This document shows, piece by piece, positions 48,297 through 50,163 of a stretch of DNA of 50,163 nt (positions within the stretch are counted from its first letter, which is position 1; every line of letters starts with the position of its first letter). The notes under the pieces are model-generated. The model had not been told where the DNA came from. It saw nothing but the letters and a program-made list of their open reading frames with translations, and searched no databases. Made by a program: the position numbers and the translations under genes. Origin of the DNA: a virus; the IMG/VR virus record IMGVR_UViG_3300042731_004344, positions 1 through 50,163 of that record; one strand, written 5' to 3'.

Positions 48297-48859
48297 GCGG
48301 ACAGTCGCTCGGGCAACGCACGCTCGACCTCAACGGGAGCGTCGGGGACTGGCTCACGAACAAGATCGACGTGTCCGACGTGCAGCGCGTGCATCTCGAG
48401 CTGTCCGTGTCGAGCGGCACCTGGGCCACAGCCGTCATCGAGCTGCTCAAGTCATCCGGCGGTGTCGACTACTACTCGTTCAGCCCGCCCATCACCTTCT
48501 CCGGCGCGGATCGCGTCATCGACATCGACGTACACGACGCCCGCTACCTGCAGCTCGAGATCGACACCGCGGAGGGCGGGGCAGGCGTTGCCCTCATCGT
48601 CGCGTATGGGGACGGATACGACGCCTACCAGAGCGAGGCCGTCGCCACCGTAAGTGGGGCACAGGCCATTCGCATCGACGAGTACAGCGCGACCGTCACC
48701 TACGTCGGCAAGGCGGCCACCGGATCCGCCGAGGGCTCAGCCGTGTGGCAGATACAGCGACTCACCGAATCGTCCGGCGACCTCACCGTGGAGTGGGCCG
48801 ACGGAAACGACAGCTTCGATAACGTGTGGACGAACCGAGCGAGCTTGAGCTACTCGTGA
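48293..48859 (+). CDS. Small beta-rich tail/fibre protein (188 aa)
   Basis: 188 residues, ATGA-coupled to the membrane protein gene. Strand-rich with the pattern of a jelly-roll or galactose-binding-like fold (DVQRVHLELSVSSGTWATAV, YLQLEIDTAEGGAGVALIVA). A second small Ser/Thr-rich beta domain follows (AIRIDEYSATVTYVGKAATG, LTVEWADGNDSFDNVW). It probably belongs to the fibre assembly; no family recognised. Confidence 0.6.
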   Translation: MSGQSLGQRTLDLNGSVGDWLTNKIDVSDVQRVHLELSVSSGTWATAVIELLKSSGGVDYYSFSPPITFSGADRVIDIDVHDARYLQLEIDTAEGGAGVALIVAYGDGYDAYQSEAVATVSGAQAIRIDEYSATVTYVGKAATGSAEGSAVWQIQRLTESSGDLTVEWADGNDSFDNVWTNRASLSYS

Positions 48860-49224
48860 GATACCTACTGTACTACCGGGATACCGAACGGTTCGCTTTC
48901 GATTCCACCTGGATCGACAAGTTCTGCGGGTTCTTTGGTGTTCACCCGGTCCCCATCACCAACCTCGAGGAGATGGTACACGACGAACGGTTCCACGGGT
49001 TCGCCTGGGTGTGGCTCAATCCCCACGCAGACTGCTACCTCGGCAAGCTCACGGTGCCACGGGACGATGTGGTGTTCGTCGTGGGCCACAACGAGCACGG
49101 GTTCTACGGATACCAGGGCGAGGGCCAGCATGTGAAGCTCTTGTCCATGCACCCCGACGGTGTGGAGGAGGAGTACCACGCCTCCGTCGCCGCCACCCTC
49201 ATGCTGTGCAGGTTGTACCTATGA
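48856..49224 (+). CDS. SpoU/TrmH-like (SPOUT) small protein candidate
   Basis: The start is at GTG 48856 in a GTGA overlap. The 122 residues show features like the C-terminal catalytic half of SPOUT RNA ribose methyltransferases: a strand-turn DDVVFVVGHNEHGFYGYQGE (compare the G-x-E-x-x-G-L motif 2) and a final helix EEYHASVAATLMLCRLY (compare motif 3, S-L-N-V-x-x-A). It is shorter than minimal family members such as TrmL (~157 residues) and lacks the usual Asn before the Val in motif 3, so activity is uncertain. It is oddly placed between fibre genes. The alternative is a small tail protein with chance resemblance. Confidence 0.4.
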   Translation: MRYLLYYRDTERFAFDSTWIDKFCGFFGVHPVPITNLEEMVHDERFHGFAWVWLNPHADCYLGKLTVPRDDVVFVVGHNEHGFYGYQGEGQHVKLLSMHPDGVEEEYHASVAATLMLCRLYL

Positions 49225-50163
49225 GCGTCCCCGTCCTGTCCGGCTTGACCTCACTATCCACCGCCGAATCTACGACGGGGTGGAGCGGGTGGGGACAGAA
49301 CAGCGGTAAGTGGGCCACATCATCCGACATCGTGAAGGAGGGCAACAACAGCATCGCGCTGGCTCCGTTCCAGACGGGTGACGGCGGGTACGGCTATCAG
49401 CATGGGTCGAACATTGACCTGTCCACCAACCTGCTGATGATGTGGGTCTATGTGTCGGAGCAGTTCGTCGGCACGTTCGGCTCCACTCCGGCCGGTGTCT
49501 ACATCCGCATCACCGACAGCACGAGCTCGTGGACCACGACCTACGATGATTACTACGTCGGCGGGTCCGACATCGCGTGGGTCGGCAGAGGTTGGCACCT
49601 CATCGCCCTCGACGCCAACGCTCGCACCAGGGACCGGGGGTCCGGCACGGTCACGCTTTCGGCGGTGCGGCGAGTCGGGCTTGGCTTGAACGTCACGGCC
49701 ACGGCCAGCAAGTCAGACGTTATCGCCATCGACAACGTGTTCTACGGGACGCAGATGGAGGTGACGGGGCCGAGCTTCACGGACGGCACCAACGGCATCG
49801 ACATCAACAGCGGCGGGACCATCGACCGGAACGACGGCGGCTCGTTCGTCACGGACGGGTGGGAGGCCGGTGACTTTGTGAAGATCAAGGGCTCCGCGAC
49901 GGCCGCGAACGATGGGATCTACGAGGTCACGAGCGTAGCGGCGGCGGCACTCACGACGGGCGAGACATTCACGCAGGACACGGCGAACACCACGGCGCAA
50001 ATCTTCTGCTCTGTCACACTCGAGGACATCTATCAGAAGGACGGGCCGACCGACGACAACTGGTTCGCTCCCGTCGATAAGGAGCCTGGCGGTGCCTACA
50101 TCCTCAACTTCCAACTCGGGCTCGGTGACGCCTCCGGCGCCCTCGACCTGTTCTTCCTCACCC
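49221..50163 (+). CDS. Tail spike/fibre protein, N-terminal part (continues at base 1)
   Basis: It starts at ATG 49221 (ATGA overlap) and stays open to the window end, joining the frame at base 3; full length 624 residues. The N-terminal ~180 residues look like a carbohydrate-binding jelly roll (WATSSDIVKEGNNSIALAPF, LLMMWVYVSEQFVGTFGS, DVIAIDNVFYGTQMEV). They are followed by a small beta domain with DGWEAGDFVKIKGSATAANDG (~200-265), a module often repeated in phage fibres. Receptor-binding spike by composition and place. Confidence 0.8.
   Translation, partial: MSVPVLSGLTSLSTAESTTGWSGWGQNSGKWATSSDIVKEGNNSIALAPFQTGDGGYGYQHGSNIDLSTNLLMMWVYVSEQFVGTFGSTPAGVYIRITDSTSSWTTTYDDYYVGGSDIAWVGRGWHLIALDANARTRDRGSGTVTLSAVRRVGLGLNVTATASKSDVIAIDNVFYGTQMEVTGPSFTDGTNGIDINSGGTIDRNDGGSFVTDGWEAGDFVKIKGSATAANDGIYEVTSVAAAALTTGETFTQDTANTTAQIFCSVTLEDIYQKDGPTDDNWFAPVDKEPGGAYILNFQLGLGDASGALDLFFLT
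50023..50163. repeat. Right copy of the 141-bp terminal overlap
   Basis: Same sequence as 1-141 with T at 50093 in place of C at 71. Removing one copy gives a circular sequence of 50,022 bases with the spike gene intact. Confidence 0.9.

Noticed and set aside
1-50163. CRISPR array, tRNA genes, insertion sequences or an integrase
   Set aside because: No regularly spaced repeats, no tRNA-like cloverleaf that I could recognise in the small gaps, and no transposase or recombinase protein among the frames.

Overview
This is the essentially complete genome of a tailed double-stranded DNA phage, most likely a short-tailed (podovirus-type) member of Caudoviricetes. The first 141 bases (1-141) recur at the right end (50023-50163) with a single mismatch, and a gene interrupted at the right edge continues in register at the left edge. 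The contig is therefore circular or circularly permuted, with about 50,022 unique bases. The sequence is GC-rich with strong G/C preference at third codon positions. There is no ribosomal RNA, no tRNA that I could see, no integrase and no recognisable lysogeny repressor. The host cannot be named. A lipoprotein signal and a lysis cassette that includes membrane-anchored proteins fit a Gram-negative host, but that is inference.

Layout on the circle. A rightward virion block starts at about 17.6 kb: terminase small subunit, zinc-ribbon protein, lytic transglycosylase, a tiny basic peptide, terminase large subunit, small coupled genes, portal, scaffold, major capsid protein, decoration-like proteins, head-tail adaptors, a 1322-residue structural protein, a tail nozzle-like protein, three ejection-type proteins ending in a 2859-residue polyvalent protein (ParB-like segment, HExxH protease motif, LPD38-like C-terminus), then fibre and spike genes that run through the contig end to about 4.4 kb. 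A lysis cassette follows (CHAP/NlpC-type endolysin, holin-like protein, a lipoprotein needing a +1 frameshift, small membrane proteins; 4.4-7.2 kb). Next is a recombination and replication block (7.3-12.7 kb): YqaJ exonuclease, a RecT annealase carrying a C2H2 zinc finger, a lambda-O-like initiator whose gene contains iteron-like repeats, nuclease-like proteins and a VRR-NUC protein. The leftward block (17.5-12.7 kb) is an operon of about thirteen small genes headed by a RadC/JAMM protein and rich in zinc ribbons. It diverges from terS across a regulatory region with a perfect inverted repeat and two G7 tracts, and converges on the replication block at about 12.67 kb.

How it works together. 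No DNA polymerase, helicase, primase or RNA polymerase gene was seen, so replication and transcription should use host machinery recruited by the initiator, a possible helicase loader and the exonuclease-annealase pair. Genes are tightly packed. Stop/start overlaps of the NTGA or TGATG type are pervasive and include GTG, TTG and possibly CTG starts; I used these junctions to set many starts. Least ordinary are: an apparent iteron origin inside the initiator gene, helically phased A-tracts plus palindromes that double as a tiny gene just before terL, a candidate overprinted gene inside the giant internal protein gene, the zinc-finger annealase, the frameshifted lipoprotein, a major capsid protein with a signal-peptide-like start, and a SpoU-like small protein among the fibre genes.
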